A DNA stretch of 64,000 nucleotides. Source: Isochrysis galbana (Eukaryota; Haptophyta; Isochrysidales; Isochrysidaceae). Each line of letters begins with the position of its first letter. Position 1 is the stretch's first letter. The translations under genes and the position numbers were made by a program. The stretch is taken from positions 1,821,171 through 1,885,170 of the forward strand of contig CM030942.1 in NCBI GenBank assembly GCA_018136815.1, given 5' to 3'. Below, in pieces: positions 43,811 to 55,510 of this stretch. The notes beneath the pieces are model-generated. The model saw only the letters and a list, made by a program, of their open reading frames with translations. It was not told the DNA's origin and did no database searches.

Positions 43811-44128
43811 ACAGCTAGCTCAACCCGAAACGACGAGGTCAGGGTTCATGCATCGAAATTGACCGATGGAGATCTGAATACCTTTGCACACACAAAAGAA
43901 GAGCCCAATCCCTGGTTTATGGTCGATTTACAGAGCGATGTATCAATCGGGAAAATTGTTGTGAGCAACAGACCGGATTGTTGCCAAGACTGGATGCGTG
44001 GTGCAAAAGTAGCAATTCTCGATTCATCACAAAAAGTGGTATGGAGTGAAGATATCAGTGTCACTCTACAGCACTACGAATTTCAAATCAGTGCCAGAAA
44101 TGGCAGCGCAGGTTTGGCCAAGACGTAG
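43811..44128 (+). pseudogene. Discoidin / fucolectin-type (F5/8C-like) domain fragment
   Basis: An open frame from the stop at 43808-43810 to the stop at 44126-44128 has no ATG start. It reads VHASKLTDGDLNTFAHT, NPWFMVDLQ, IGKIVVSNRPDCCQDW and MRGAKVAILDSSQKVVW, fitting galactose-binding-like domains of the fucolectin (FTP) or F5/8 type C group: A.DG....F.., PWW.VDL, and the NR.DCC..R..GA.V.I block. These bind glycans on cell surfaces or secreted proteins. The segment is visibly AT-richer than its neighbours. It is a single orphan domain flanked by repeats, so it may be a gene relic or laterally acquired DNA; I cannot tell which. Confidence 0.55.
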
Positions 44129-44339
44129 GAGGGAGAGTGGATTGTGTTCGATGCTCCAAGGGGGGGCCTCCTCAATACCAAGGGGGGGCTATTCAATACC
44201 AGGGGGGGGCTTGCCTCTCCCCCACTCCACTTCTACCCAAATATGCAAAAAATATGCGGACATGTGTCGAAATATGCAGATCTGAAAAATCTACCCAAAT
44301 ATGCAATCAATAAATATGCTGCATATTTCTACCTGAGCC

Positions 44340-44400
44340 TAACGGAAACGAGGGGCAATCCTGCCGCAAAGGATTCCAAAAGACTTACCGAATAAGACGA
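44340..44400 (-). mobile_element. LTR end (fossil) running into the gap
   Basis: The complement reads TTATTCGGTAAGTCTTTTGG through GCGGCAGGATTGCCCCTCG and TTTCCGTTA, the 3' end of the LTR family at 20306-20678. The rest lies in the gap. Confidence 0.7.
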
Positions 44401-44500
44401 NNNNNNNNNNNNNNNNNNNNNNNNNNNNNNNNNNNNNNNNNNNNNNNNNNNNNNNNNNNNNNNNNNNNNNNNNNNNNNNNNNNNNNNNNNNNNNNNNNNN
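44401..44500. other. Assembly gap (100 N)
   Basis: Exactly 100 N, hence a gap of unknown real size. The proline-rich gene to the right and an LTR end to the left do not belong to one reading frame. Confidence 0.95.
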
Positions 44501-47500
44501 CGGTTGTGAGGGCGGGGTTGAGGGAGGCACGGAGGGTGGGAGCGAGGGTGGGTTCGACGGTGGCGGCGGCGTGGGTGGAGGTGGAGCGGGTGGCGGTGGC
44601 GTTGGAGGCGATGGCACTGGAGGCGGTAGTGTAGGTGGCGGTGGCGTTGAAGGCGGCGGCGGCGATGGCGGCGGCGATGGCGGCGGCGGAGTTGGTGGCG
44701 GCGTCTTCGGTGGCGGCGGCGGCGGCGAAGACGGGGGGGTGAAGGGTGGCTCTAAAGGCGGCGGCGGGGTCGGCGGCGGGGGCACGGGCGGCGGTGATGT
44801 TGGAGGGGGAGGTGTGGGTGGGGGCGGCATCGGTGGCGGCGGCGTGGGCGGTGGGGGCGCGGGCGGCGGTGCTGTTGGAGGGGGAGGCGTGGGCGGCGGC
44901 GGAATTGGTGGCGGCGGCGTGGGCGGAGGTGGAGTGGGTGGCGGTGGCCTTGGAGGCGGTGGCACGGGAGGCGGTAGCGTAGGTGGCGGCGGTGCTGGAG
45001 GCGGCGGCGTTGGTGGTGGCGTTGTGGGTGGCGGTGGTGTTGGTGGCGGAGGCGTGGGCGGTGGCGATGTTGGAGGGGGAGGCGTCGGCGGCGGTTGTCT
45101 TGGCGGGGGAGACGAGGGGAGCGGCGGTGTTGGGGGCGGCGGCGTGGGCGGTGGTTGCGAGGGAGGCGTCGAGGGAGGCACAGAGGGTGGGAGCGACGGT
45201 GGGTTCGACGGTGGCGGCGGCGTGGGGGGAGGTGGAGTCGGTGGCGGTGGCGTTGGAGGTGGTGGCAAAGGAGGAGGTAACGTGGGCGGCGGCGGTGCTG
45301 GAGGCGGCGGCGTTGGTGGTGGCGTTGTGGGTGGCGGTGGTGTTGGTGGCGGAGGCGATGGCGGTGGCGGTGTTGGAGGGGGAGGCGTGGGCGGCGGTGG
45401 TATTGGAGGGGGAGGCGTGGGCGGCGTCGGTGTTGGGGGCGGATGCGAGGGCGGTGGTTGCGAGGGAGGCGTCGAGGAAGGCACAGAGGGTGGGAGCGAC
45501 GGTGGGTTCGACGGTGGCGGCGGCGTGGGCGGAGGTGGAGTCGGTAGCGGTGGCGCTGGAGGTGGTGGCACTGGAGGAGGTAGCGTGGGTGGCGGTGGCG
45601 TCGGAGGCGGCGAAGGCGGCAGCGTAGGCGGCGGCGTTGGTGGCGGCGGCGTCGGTGGCGGCGACGGGGGCGTGAAGGGTGGCTCTGAAGGCGGCGGCGG
45701 GGTCGGCGGTGGGGGCGCGGGCGGCGGTGCTGTTGGAGGGGGAGGCGTGGGCGGCGGCGGCATTGGCGGCGGCGGCGTGGGCGGAGGTGGAGTAGGTGGC
45801 GGTGGCCTTGGAGGCGGTGGCACTGGAGGCGGCAGCGTGGGTAGCGGCGGTGCTGGAGGCGGCGACGTTGTTGGGGGCGGCGTGGGTGGCGGTGGTGTTG
45901 GTGGGGGAGGCGTGGGCGGCGGCGGTGTTGGAGGAGGAGGCGTGGGCGGCGGTGTTGGAGGGGGTGGCGTGGGCGGCGGCAGTGTTGGGGGCGGCGGTTG
46001 TGAGGGCGGGGTTGAGGGAGGCACGGAGGGTGGGAGCGAGGGTGGGTTCGACGGTGGCGGCGGCGTGGGTGGAGGTGGAGCGGGTGGCGGTGGCGTTGGA
46101 GGCGATGGCACTGGAGGCGGTAGTGTAGGTGGCGGTGGCGTTGAAGGCGGCGGCGGCGATGGCGGCGGCGATGGCGGCGGCGGAGTTGGTGGCGGCGTCT
46201 TCGGTGGCGGCGGCGGCGGCGAAGACGGGGGGGTGAAGGGTGGCTCTAAAGGCGGCGTCGGGGTCGGCGGCGGGGGCACGGGCGGCGGTGATGTTGGAGG
46301 GGGAGGTGTGGGTGGGGGCGGCATCGGTGGCGGCGGCGTGGGCGGTGGGGGCGCGGGCGGCGGTGCTGTTGGAGGGGGGGGCGTGGGCGGCGGCGGAATT
46401 GGTGGCGGCGGCGTGGGCGGAGGTGGAGTGGGTGGCGGTGGCCTTGGAGGCGGTGGCACGGGAGGCGGTAGCGTAGGTGGCGGCGGTGCTGGAGGCGGCG
46501 GCGTTGGTGGTGGCGTTGTGGGTGGCGGTGGTGTTGGTGGCGGAGGCGTGGGCGGTGGCGATGTTGGAGGGGGAGGCGTCGGCGGCGGTTGTCTTGGCGG
46601 GGGAGACGAGGGGAGCGGCGGTGTTGGGGGCGGCGGCGTGGGCGGTGGTTGCGAGGGGGGCGTCGAGGGAGGCACAGAGGGTGGGAGCGACGGTGGGTTC
46701 GACGGTGGCGGCGGCGTGGGCGGAGGTGGAGTCGGTGGCGGTGGCGTTGGAGGTGGTGGCACAGTAGGAGGTAGCGTGGGCGGCGGCGGTGCTGGAGGCG
46801 GCGGCGTTGGTGGTGGCGTTGTGGGTGGCGGTGGTGTTGGTGGCGGAGGTGTTGGCGGTGGCGGTGTTGGAGGGGGAGGCGTGGGCGGCGGTGGTATTGG
46901 AGGGGGAGGCGTGGGCGGCGTCGGTGTTGGAGGAGGTGTGGACGGCGGGGGTGTTGGGGGTGACGGCTCCGGAGGGACGCTTGGCGGCGGCGGAGCAAAT
47001 GGAGGCGGAGCGGGCGACGGAGGCGATGGCGGAGGCACGATCTCCTCCGATTTGGGCTTCGATGGGGGAGGGGTCGACGGCGGCTGGCTCGGAGGCGTCT
47101 GCGGTGGAGCGGCTGGAGGCTCCGACGGGGGGAGCGACGGAGAAGGAGGCTCGCTCGGCGGCGTGCTCGGCGGCGGCGATGGCTCCGGCGACAAAGGCAC
47201 GGGCGGCGGCGGCGGAGATGGCTCCGGAGATGACTCTGGCGGCTCGGGCGCAAAAGGTGGAGGCGAGGGTGGAGGCGACGACGTCACCGGAGGCGGCGGC
47301 GGAGACGGCTCCGGCGAAAGCGGTGGTGGAGGGGGCGGCGGAGACGGCTCCGGCGACGCTGGCGCCGGGGACGGCGGCGGAGACGGCTCGGGAGACAACG
47401 GCGACGGCGGGGGAGGCGGCGACGGCTCCGGAGGGACGCTTGGCGGCGACGGAGCGAATGGAGGCGGAGCGGGCGACGGAGGCGATGGCGGCAGCGATGG

Positions 47501-50500
47501 CGGCGCCAGCGATGGCGGCGGCGGAGTTGGCGGCGTCTTCGGTGGCGGCGGCGGCGGCGAAGACCGGGGGGTGAAGGGTGGCTCTAAAGGCGGCGGCGGG
47601 GTCGGCGGCGGGGGCACGGGCGGCGGTGATGTTGGAAGGGGAGGTGTGGGTGGGGGCGGCATCGGTGGCGGCGGCGTGGGCGGTGGGGGCGCGGGCGGCG
47701 GTGCTGTTGGAGGGGGAGGCGTGGGCGGCGGCGGAATTGGTGGCGGCGGCGTGGGCGGAGGTGGAGTGGGTGGCGGTGGCCTTGGAGGCGGTGGCACGGG
47801 AGGCGGTAGCGTAGGTGGCGGCGGTGCTGGAGGCGGCGGCGTTGGTGGTGGCGTTGTGGGTGGCGGTGGTGTTGGTGGCGGAGGCGTGGGCGGCGGCGAT
47901 GTTGGAGGGGGAGGCGTAGGCGGCGGTTGTCTTGGAGGGGGAGACGAGGGGAGCGGCGGTGTTGGGGGCGGCGGCGTGGGCGGTGGTTGCGAGGGAGGCG
48001 TCGAGGGAGGCACAGAGGGTGGGAGCGACGGTGGGTTCGACGGTGGCGACGGCGTGGGCGGAGGTGGAGTGGGTGGCGGTGGCGTTGGAGGTGGTGGCAC
48101 AGGAGGAGGTAGCGTGGGCGGCGGCGGTGCTGGAGGCGGCGGCGTTGGTGGTGGCGTTGTGGGTGGCGGTGGTGTTGGTGGCGGAGGCGATGGCGGTGGC
48201 GATGTTGGAGGGGGAGGCGTCGGCGGCGGTGGTATTGGAGGGGGAGACGTGGATGATGGCGGTGTTGGGGGCGGCGGCGTGGGCGGTGGTTGCGAGGGGG
48301 GCGTCGAGGGAGGCACAGAGGGTGGGAGCGACGGTGGGTTCGACGGTGGCGGCGGCGTGGGCGGAGGTGGAGTCGGTGGCGGTGGCGTTGGAGGTGGTGG
48401 CACAGGAGGAGGTAGCGTGGGCGGCGGCGGTGCTGGAGGCGGCGGCGTTGGTGGTGGCGTTGTGGGTGGCGGTGGTGTTGGCGGCGGAGGCGTTGGCGGT
48501 GGCGGTGTTGGAGGGGGAGGCGTGGGCGGCGGTGGTATTGGAGGGGGAGGCGTGGGCGGCGTCGGTGTTGGGGGTGACGGCTCCGGAGGGACGCTTGGTG
48601 GCGGCGGAGCAAATGGAGGCGGAGCGGGCGACGGAGGCGATGGCGGAGGCACGATCTCCTCCGATTTGGGCTTCGATGGGGGAGGGGTCGACGGCGGCTG
48701 GCTCGGAGGCGTCTGCGGTGGAGCGGCTGGAGGCTCCGACGGGGGGAGCGACGGAGGAGGCTCGCTCGGCGGCGTGCTCGGCGGCGGCGATGGCTCCGGC
48801 GACAAAGGCACGGGCGGCGGCGGCGGAGATGGCTCCGGAGATGACTCTGGCGGCTCGGGCGCAAAAGGTGGAGGCGAGGGTGGAGGCGACGACGTCACCG
48901 GAGGCGGCGGCGGAGACGGCTCCGGCGAAAGCGGTGGTGGAGGGGGCGGCGGAGACGGCTCCGGCGGCGCTGGCGCCGGGGACGGCGGCGGAGACGGCTC
49001 GGGAGACAACGGCGACGGCGGGGGAGGCGGCGACGGCTCCGGAGGGACGCTTGGCGGCGGCGGAGCAAATGGAGGCGGAGCGGGCGACGGAGGCGATGGC
49101 GGAGGCACGATCTCCTCCGATTTGGGCTCCGATGGGGGAGGGGTCGACGGCGGCTGGCTCGGAGGCGTCTGCGGTGGAGCGGCTGGAGGCTCCGACGGGG
49201 GGAGCGACGGAGAAGGAGGCTCGCTCGGCGGCATGCTCGGCGGCGGCGATGGCTCCGGCGACAAAGGCACGGGCGGCGGCGGCGGAGATGGCTCCGGAGA
49301 TGACTCTGGCGGCTCGGGCGCAAAAGGTGGAGGCGAGGGTGGAGGCGACGACGTCACCGGAGGCGGCGGCGGAGACGGCTCCGGCGAAAGCGGTGGTGGA
49401 GGGGGCGGCGGAGACGGCTCCGGCGGCGCTGGCGCCGGGGACGGCGGCGGAGACGGCTCGGGAGACAACGGCGACGGCGGGGGAGGCGGCGACGGCTCCG
49501 GAGGGACGCTTGGCGGCGGCGGAGCAAATGGAGGCGGAGCGGGCGACGGAGGCGATGGCGGAGGCACGATCTCCTCCGATTTGGGCTCCGATGGGGGAGG
49601 GGTCGACGGCGGCTGGCTCGGAGGCGTCTGCGGTGGAGCGGCTGGAGGCTCCGACGGGGGGAGCGACGGAGAAGGAGGCTCGCTCGGCGGCATGCTCGGC
49701 GGCGGCGATGGCTCCGGCGACAAAGGCACGGGCGGCGGCGGCGGAGATGGCTCCGGAGATGACTCTGGCGGCTCGGGCGCAAAAGGTGGAGGCGAGGGTG
49801 GAGGCGACGACGTCACCGGAGGCGGCGGCGGAGACGGCTCCGGCGAAAGCGGTGGTGGAGGGGGCGGCGGAGACGGCTCCGGCGGCGCTGGCGCCGGGGA
49901 CGGCGGCGGAGACGGCTCGGGAGACAACGGCGACGGCGGGGGAGGCGGCGACGGCTCCGGAGGGACGCTTGGCGGCGGCGGAGCAAATGGAGGCGGAGCG
50001 GGCGACGGAGGCGATGGCGGAGGCACGATCTCCTCCGATTTGGGCTTCGATGGGGGAGGGGTCGACGGCGGCTGGCTCGGAGGCGTCTGCGGTGGAGCGG
50101 CTGGAGGCTCCGACGGGGGGAGCGACGGAGAAGGAGGCTCGCTCGGCGGCGTGCTCGGCGGCGGCGATGGCTCCGGCGACAAAGGCACGGGCGGCGGCGG
50201 CGGAGATGGCTCCGGAGATGACTCTGGCGGCTCGGGCGCAAAAGGTGGAGGCGAGGGTGGAGGCGACGACGTCACCGGAGGCGGCGGCGGAGACGGCTCC
50301 GGCGAAAGCGGTGGTGGAGGGGGCGGCGGAGACGGCTCCGGCGACGCTGGCGCCGGGGACGGCGGCGGAGACGGCTCGGGAGACAACGGCGACGGCGGGG
50401 GAGGTGGCGACGGCTCCGGAGAGAGTGAAGGTGGGAGCATGTGGCCTTTTTCAGTCAAGATACGTTCTTTCGCATCTCTTCCCCGTGGTTTCGATTCATT

Positions 50501-51640
50501 TCCGAGGGGCTTTACCCGTTCTCTTTCGGCCAGATGGCGTTGCTTAGCGCTTTCGGACCGCCCTTGTGAGGGGCGGGCTGCTAAGATGTCATCCATGGTA
50601 TCGTCGCTTCTAGAGCTCATGAGCTCTGCATCATGACTTATGCTGCGCACCTCCTCGGATGGGACGACTGCCTTTGCTGACGACGTACGCGCCATGACTG
50701 GGGTGGCTCCAGAGTACAGCGTGCGGTGCACGGCCGTACCAGAATTCGGTCCATAACGAATCCTGAACGAATGGTTCTCACGTAGGGGCAGAACAAGGCG
50801 TGCCTGTTGATACAAGTAGGACGCTACCGCCGTCTCCGTGTCGGAAAGCGGCTCAAGCTCATGTTTGCAGCCCCCAGCGTTCCTATCGCGACAGCAGTCG
50901 CAGATTATCTGTACCTCAGGTGTTGCACAGAGACCCTCGCTCTCAAGCACTGCACATGAGTTCAGCTTAATGCGCAGCCTTGCATCAGCATCAACCTGGT
51001 TGGGACTGATGGGCCAGCCTTGCGATAGGCCACCATCAGACAATGGCGGCGAGGTACCACTGGATCCATCACCGAGGAAGTCGATCCCGCTGTTGGCGGC
51101 AGAGAGCACAATACCACCTTGGGTGGCATAGTACCGGAAATATCTTCCCACCCCAATGCCAGGCTCCACTTCAAAGCAGCTGGCGACGATGCGACGCCCT
51201 TCGGAGCTGGCCTGCTCGCACTCTCCAGCTATGAATGCCATCGCGAACCCACTTGACACCTCGAGGCAGTGCCCCTGGCGATACACATGCTTCGTCAACG
51301 ATCCTCTGAGGTCAAGCCAGACGCATGGCACCGTGCCGACATTCACCTGCAAGCCATGGTATCGGCGAGTCTCAGACTCACACATGTCCGAGGGGTGCTC
51401 GCGAAAGACTCATGATGCTAGCCCCACCCCTCCCTCCCCCCCCTTCCCCCTGATCTTTCCCGGTCGTTGCCTACCTCCTCCCCCCCCCTCCCCCCCCCCT
51501 CCAAGACGCACCTGGCACTCCGGTGCCATGTCTTCCGGTGGGCAGACAGCACTGGAGGCCACGCCGACCGAGGGCAGCGGAGCACGGCTGCTTGCGAGCG
51601 CTCCGGTGAGCAACGCGGCGGCGAGCGATGAGCGGTGCAT
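44501..51640 (-). CDS. Giant secreted proline-rich glycoprotein, pherophorin/HRGP-like, 3' end lost in gap
   Basis: Exon 1 (51640-51512) encodes MHRSSLAAALLTGALASS, a clear signal peptide, then CPPEDMAPECQ. A probable 114-nt intron (51511-51398; GT-AG, acceptor less certain) leads to exon 2, which is open from 51397 to the gap: at least 2,342 codons in view. Residues about 44-235 form a cysteine-bearing globular domain (VPCVWLDLRG, GHCLEVSSG, AGECEQ, NSCAVLESEGLC, ICDCCRDR). A Ser/Arg/Glu linker follows, then about 1,980 residues of SPEPSPPP- and PPTPPPP-type repeat, only interrupted by short variants such as PPSEPKSEEIVPPPS. This architecture is that of extracellular-matrix hydroxyproline-rich glycoproteins (pherophorins and relatives of green algae). 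The globular domain is not certainly a pherophorin domain. Prolines would probably be hydroxylated and glycosylated into a rod. The C-terminus is not visible. Confidence 0.75.
48575..50425 (-). repeat. Four tandem 459-bp coding repeats (153 codons)
   Basis: Equivalent positions recur at 50241, 49782, 49323 and 48864, exactly 459 bp apart, with only a few substitutions (for example KPKSEE/EPKSEE, PPSTPP/PPSMPP). A fifth related unit lies at about 46960-47430, separated by PPTPPPP-type sequence. Larger near-repeats of the PPTPPPP part recur at 44746, 46240 and 47578. The length is a multiple of three, so copy-number change keeps the frame. Confidence 0.85.
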
Positions 51641-53575
51641 GGAGAGAGAGCGCCCGCTCGGCTGCTCGAGCCTCCTCGCGCCCGCCCACGCGTGGCGAGC
51701 CCCTCTCTCCGCCCCGGTCAGCCCTTCCCACTCGCGCGATCTGTGAGTCGGCGAGGCTTCTCTGCGGCTCCGGGAGCGGCGGGCACGGCACCCTCTCGCA
51801 GATCTTAAGGGCTCGAGGCGATTTTATTCACATCTGAAGGGGACTCCTAGAGGCTCACCCCTCCCCTTCCCCACCAGCTCTCCTCTCTCTCTCTCTCTCT
51901 TCACCGTCTCTCCTCTCTCTCGTCACTGTCTCGTTGCTCTTTCTTCTCTCCCTCCTCTCTCTTCTCTCTCCCTCCCGTCGCTCCCCCTCCCCTCTCTCCC
52001 TTCTTCTCTTCTCCTCCCTCTCTCCCCTCCTCCTGTTGCGAATCCCCCCCCCTCTTTGGACAACTCGATATAAGGAGCACGATACCTTAGATGGGCAGAA
52101 TGGGCTGCAGGTGAGTGAGCTGGAGGAGAGAGAGAGAGAGAGAGAGGGAGAGAGAGGGAGGGCGAAACCGTCACGCGCCGTCCGCCGAGTTCCCTCGGAG
52201 TTCCTCCCCAGGGGGAACTCCCTCCCCTCCGCTTTCTCCCCCTTCGCGGCCCCCTCTCATCACCCCCATCATCAGCATCCCTCCCCCCCCCCCCCCCTCT
52301 CTCTCCCTCCCTCCCTCCCTCTCTCTCTCTCTCGGCACGCCGCCCGGCTTCTCTTAAGGCATCAGCATCCTTCTCTCTCCTTCTCCCTCTCTCCCTCCCT
52401 CTCTCTCTCTCTAGAGAGAGAGAGAGAGTAGGCACGCCGCCCAGCTTCTCTTAAGGATGCCGACGGATCGTCCGAGCCTCTCTGATCGGGAAGGCCTCGC
52501 GCCCTCTCGCGGGGGGCGCTCCTGGGGGTGGGGGGCCCACACAGTTTTCCCTTTGAGAGGCCGTCGTCCTCTCCGAGAGCTCATTCGAGCCCGGGCCAAC
52601 GACGACACTGGAGGAGCCGAGGAGCTCGCTCTGCTTGAGCTCGAGGACGGAGCAGACAGATAAAAATCAACGGAGATCCTATCCGAGCGCAGGTGTGCCC
52701 GTACATAACAACGAAGGACGAATGGCGTACGTTCAGATTCAGGGGCCCCAAGTGTGCGTTCAGATTCGTGAGCTTGGGGCCATGGGCGCTCGGTCAAGTA
52801 GAGGCTGGGCGGAGCCTCGTGCGCGTGCCCGCCTCCTGGGCGTGCCCCTCAACTTCTCCCCAGACGCCCATGGCCCCCCGCAAGTCCGCCACCAAGCCCA
52901 AGCTTGGGCCAAGCCGAAATATCCCGAAAAATCTGCCCAAGTCTTCCGCGACGATATCCCGTTGAGATATCCTGGGAGGCTGCCCAAACATCCCCTAAAT
53001 ATGTCGTCTACGAATTTTGCTTTTGCTTTTGTCTGGCGCGCTAGCGCTAGCGCTAGCGCGCAGCGTCCTCCTTCCTCCATGTTCTTTGTTAGTGCTAGTG
53101 CTAGCTTGCACATATACATCATTGATTGCACCATATGCCATATGTATGTTGTGTGTTGTAGGGAGTAGTATTAGGGCCTTTTAATAGCCCGGTCACTCAC
53201 TCTTTTTAACCACTATTTTCCACCTCCCCTGGGTGTCCAAGGATTCCGCAGGGTCCCCCCCTACCTGCCCCGGCAACCGCCTCCCCCCCCCACGAACCCC
53301 CTCCCGCCTCCCGCCCCACGAAAGGCAATGGCGTCGGTGAGTGACCCCCCTCCCTTCCCCCGCGCGTGGCGGTCTATTTTGGGAGAATGACACGGTCGCC
53401 CACGGGAGGGAATCAGAGAAATGAATAAGGGGCGCATCACTATAAGAAACGCGGAGCTTCCGCGAAGGGCAATCGCCCGCGATTGGCCGAAGAATGGCCT
53501 GGAGGTAGTGGGCATGGTGAGCCCACACCTCTCGCGAGCAGTGTGGGGGGCCACTGGTAGGGGGCACGCGGGGTC
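51641..53575. other. Intergenic upstream of the proline-rich gene
   Basis: 51881-52070 is CT-rich (promoter side of the minus-strand gene, thus GA on its sense strand). 52270-52359 and 52360-52455 are a tandem duplication (CATCAGCATCC ... CACGCCGCCC, GGCTTCTCTTAAGG), the second copy containing a CT/AG palindrome at about 52398-52428. 53040-53110 has GCTAGC-rich repeats. 53215-53560 has no gene. Long frames are composition artefacts. Confidence 0.45.
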
Positions 53576-54578
53576 TTGAGGGTGGCACACATCCACACTG
53601 ACCCATCCTCGCCCCACGCGCTGCAGGAATGCCTTGATTCGCTTGCGCTCGAGCCCCACTGCTTTGGCTCGCATGACGTTGGCAAGCGCTGGCTCGGACG
53701 CCCGGAGGTGCAACTCTTCCTGGGGGCCGTACAACGCAATGAGCCGGTCGCGCCCGGGGCGTTCAAGGACGCAAAACCCGAAGGCGGCCTGGCCTGGGCC
53801 CACGCGTTTGCGCTACATGCGCATGCGAGGGCTGCAGCAGGAGCAGCCAGGGTGGAGCATCGCGCGGCAGAGTTCACAAACGCAGCTGTGATACTCTACC
53901 GCGCGATCCTCTGTCTATCAACCTCAGCACACGCTGTTGGCGATCGCCGAGGCAGGCGAAGCCGCCGGTCTCTTCCATGACCTCGCGCTCACCGAGTCGC
54001 TCGGCGAAAACACAGACGACGGCCTCTCCTTCTTCGAGCGCCAGCGCGAGAAGAAAGCGCAGATCGTTGAGCTTGTGCCGAAGTCAAGCATGAATGACCG
54101 GGCGGCCAATGGCCGCTGCGCTGCGCGCCTCGTGCGCAAGGCGCTGCCCGGCGACGACATGCCGACTTGTGCTGAGCACGCCACAGTCAACATCGGCGAG
54201 AAGGGGAGAGAGGCGATCGACGCTGTGCTACGGCGAGTGATGAACATCTCGGACGAGGACGCAGAAAAAGACAAAGCCAAGCTCAAAGCCATGCGCACGT
54301 GCGTAGGCTGGTTCAGCTCGCCTGCTTGCGCACTCACCTACGAGGTGTCCAAGTACGTCGCACTTTTTAGCTCCAAGGGGTACGCCATCGGCGAGAACTT
54401 CGCACAATGGCTTGCGCACAAGGAGAAGGCACACGTGGAGCGGGCCGGAGAGCTTTACGGCAACGTCGAAGATCTGCTGGCAATCTGCGGCGGGCGAAGC
54501 TATATATTTTTTTCGATGCCGCCGTCGTTGATCGCTTCGCTCAGGACAACTCGCTCCGCGCTTGAAGGCCATCGATAA
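53576..54578 (+). pseudogene. Transposase-like remnant (possibly hAT), two frames
   Basis: A first frame (53576-53980: LEPHCFGSHDVGKRWLG, QLFLGAVQRNEPV, LAWAHAFALHAHA) is followed by a second from about 53937 to 54578 (EAGEAAGLFHDLALTESLGE, LVPKSSMNDRAANGRCAARL, MPTCAEHATVNIGEKG, AMRTCVGWFSSPACAL). The D..AAN ... C.EH..VN arrangement resembles the second catalytic Asp and following CxxH of hAT transposases. This is only a pattern resemblance. The frame break means it is broken or has an unrecognised intron. An unknown host gene is the alternative. Confidence 0.35.
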
Positions 54579-54589
54579 AATTATACCGG

Positions 54590-54785
54590 AGGGGGCCCGT
54601 TGTATATTTCGTGCGCGGCCGTTAGAGGCCTGAAATTGAGTATTTTTCGAAAATTTTGCCGGAGGACCCCGGATTTTTTTTGCTGATCTCTCATACCAGA
54701 ACCTATAGGGAGCTTATTTAGGTCCTCGTTTGCCCATTTCCGATGGTGCCCTTCGCACCCCCCTAGTGAGTGACCGGGCTTTTAA
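54590..54785 (+). repeat. Short interspersed repeat, shared with 21550-21716
   Basis: Same ordered blocks as the 21.55-kb copy (TATACCGGAG, GGCCTGAAATT, GTATTTTTCGA, TTTGCTGATC, ACCAGAACCTA, AGTGAGTGACCGGGCTT). It sits directly between the transposase-like remnant and a LINE 5' fragment. Confidence 0.6.
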
Positions 54786-54865
54786 CTTTTAACTGCTAAT
54801 AAAATAGGGAAGGGGGGAGGGGGAGGGGGGACATTTTTGACCATTCTCATTCTTCAAAGCCAAAG

Positions 54866-55510
54866 CAACTAACTTTATAGTCAGTTGCCATGGAGCGCGC
54901 CGCCGCTCCCCTCCTCTCCTCCGGGCCCCCCGCCGAGGGCGGCCCCCCAGCCCCCATGGAGCAGTCGCTGTCGAAGCGACCGCGCCCGCCATCAGCATCA
55001 GAGGCCGAGCAGGTGAGCGCGACCCGCGTCGCGCCACACGGCCCGTGGCCCCGGCCACACCACATACAGCAGCCATGCTGGCCCCCCACATGGGGGGCAG
55101 CAGACTGCAGGAGCCAGAGCAGCAGCACCAGACAGGAACCAGCCGCACTCCATTGGGCATGCCTTATGGCAGAGGCCCCTCTCACCCTGGCAAGGGCCGC
55201 GCCGCCTCGGCGGCGCGACCCGCGGCCGGGTGGCACTTATGGGCACAACATCATGACAGGCTGCCTGACGCTTGAAAGCACCTTACATCTCAGACCTCAC
55301 AACACGGGAGCACCAGCCACAACGCCCAAACTCAGACATCCTACAGAGCTAGAGCCTCTGCCTTCCCACACACGCACCCTCACGACACAACTAACCCCCA
55401 CCCCGCCCGGGCTCATCCCTCAGGAACCAGACTCTGAAGAAGAAAGCCAACAAGCAGACACTGACGCAATCTATGACCTCTCCTTCAGCCAGGCGGCACA
55501 ACAAAAATAA
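54866..55510 (+). mobile_element. LINE 5' fragment with ORF1 N-terminus
   Basis: It begins with the palindrome CAACTAACTTTATAGTCAGTTG (arms 54866-54874 and 54879-54887), then an ATG at 54890. The 206-codon frame reads MERAAAPLLSS, KRPRPP, RVAPHGPWPRPHH and PPRRRDPRPGG, matching the leader of copy 1 without its frameshift. Similarity ends near the acidic EPDSEEESQQAD stretch and the frame stops at 55510. The ORF1 core and everything after it are absent. Confidence 0.75.

Noticed and set aside
44339-44500. Continuation of the proline-rich frame through the N run into a 3' end
   Set aside because: N codons cannot be read, and the sequence left of the gap is the end of an LTR. The apparent C-terminus is an artefact.
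44571-50636. 2,021-codon Gly-rich ORF on the plus strand
   Set aside because: It is the exact complement of the proline-rich gene: CCN proline codons read as GGN/NGG on the other strand and create few stops. The minus strand has a signal peptide, a globular domain and splice sites; the plus frame has none.
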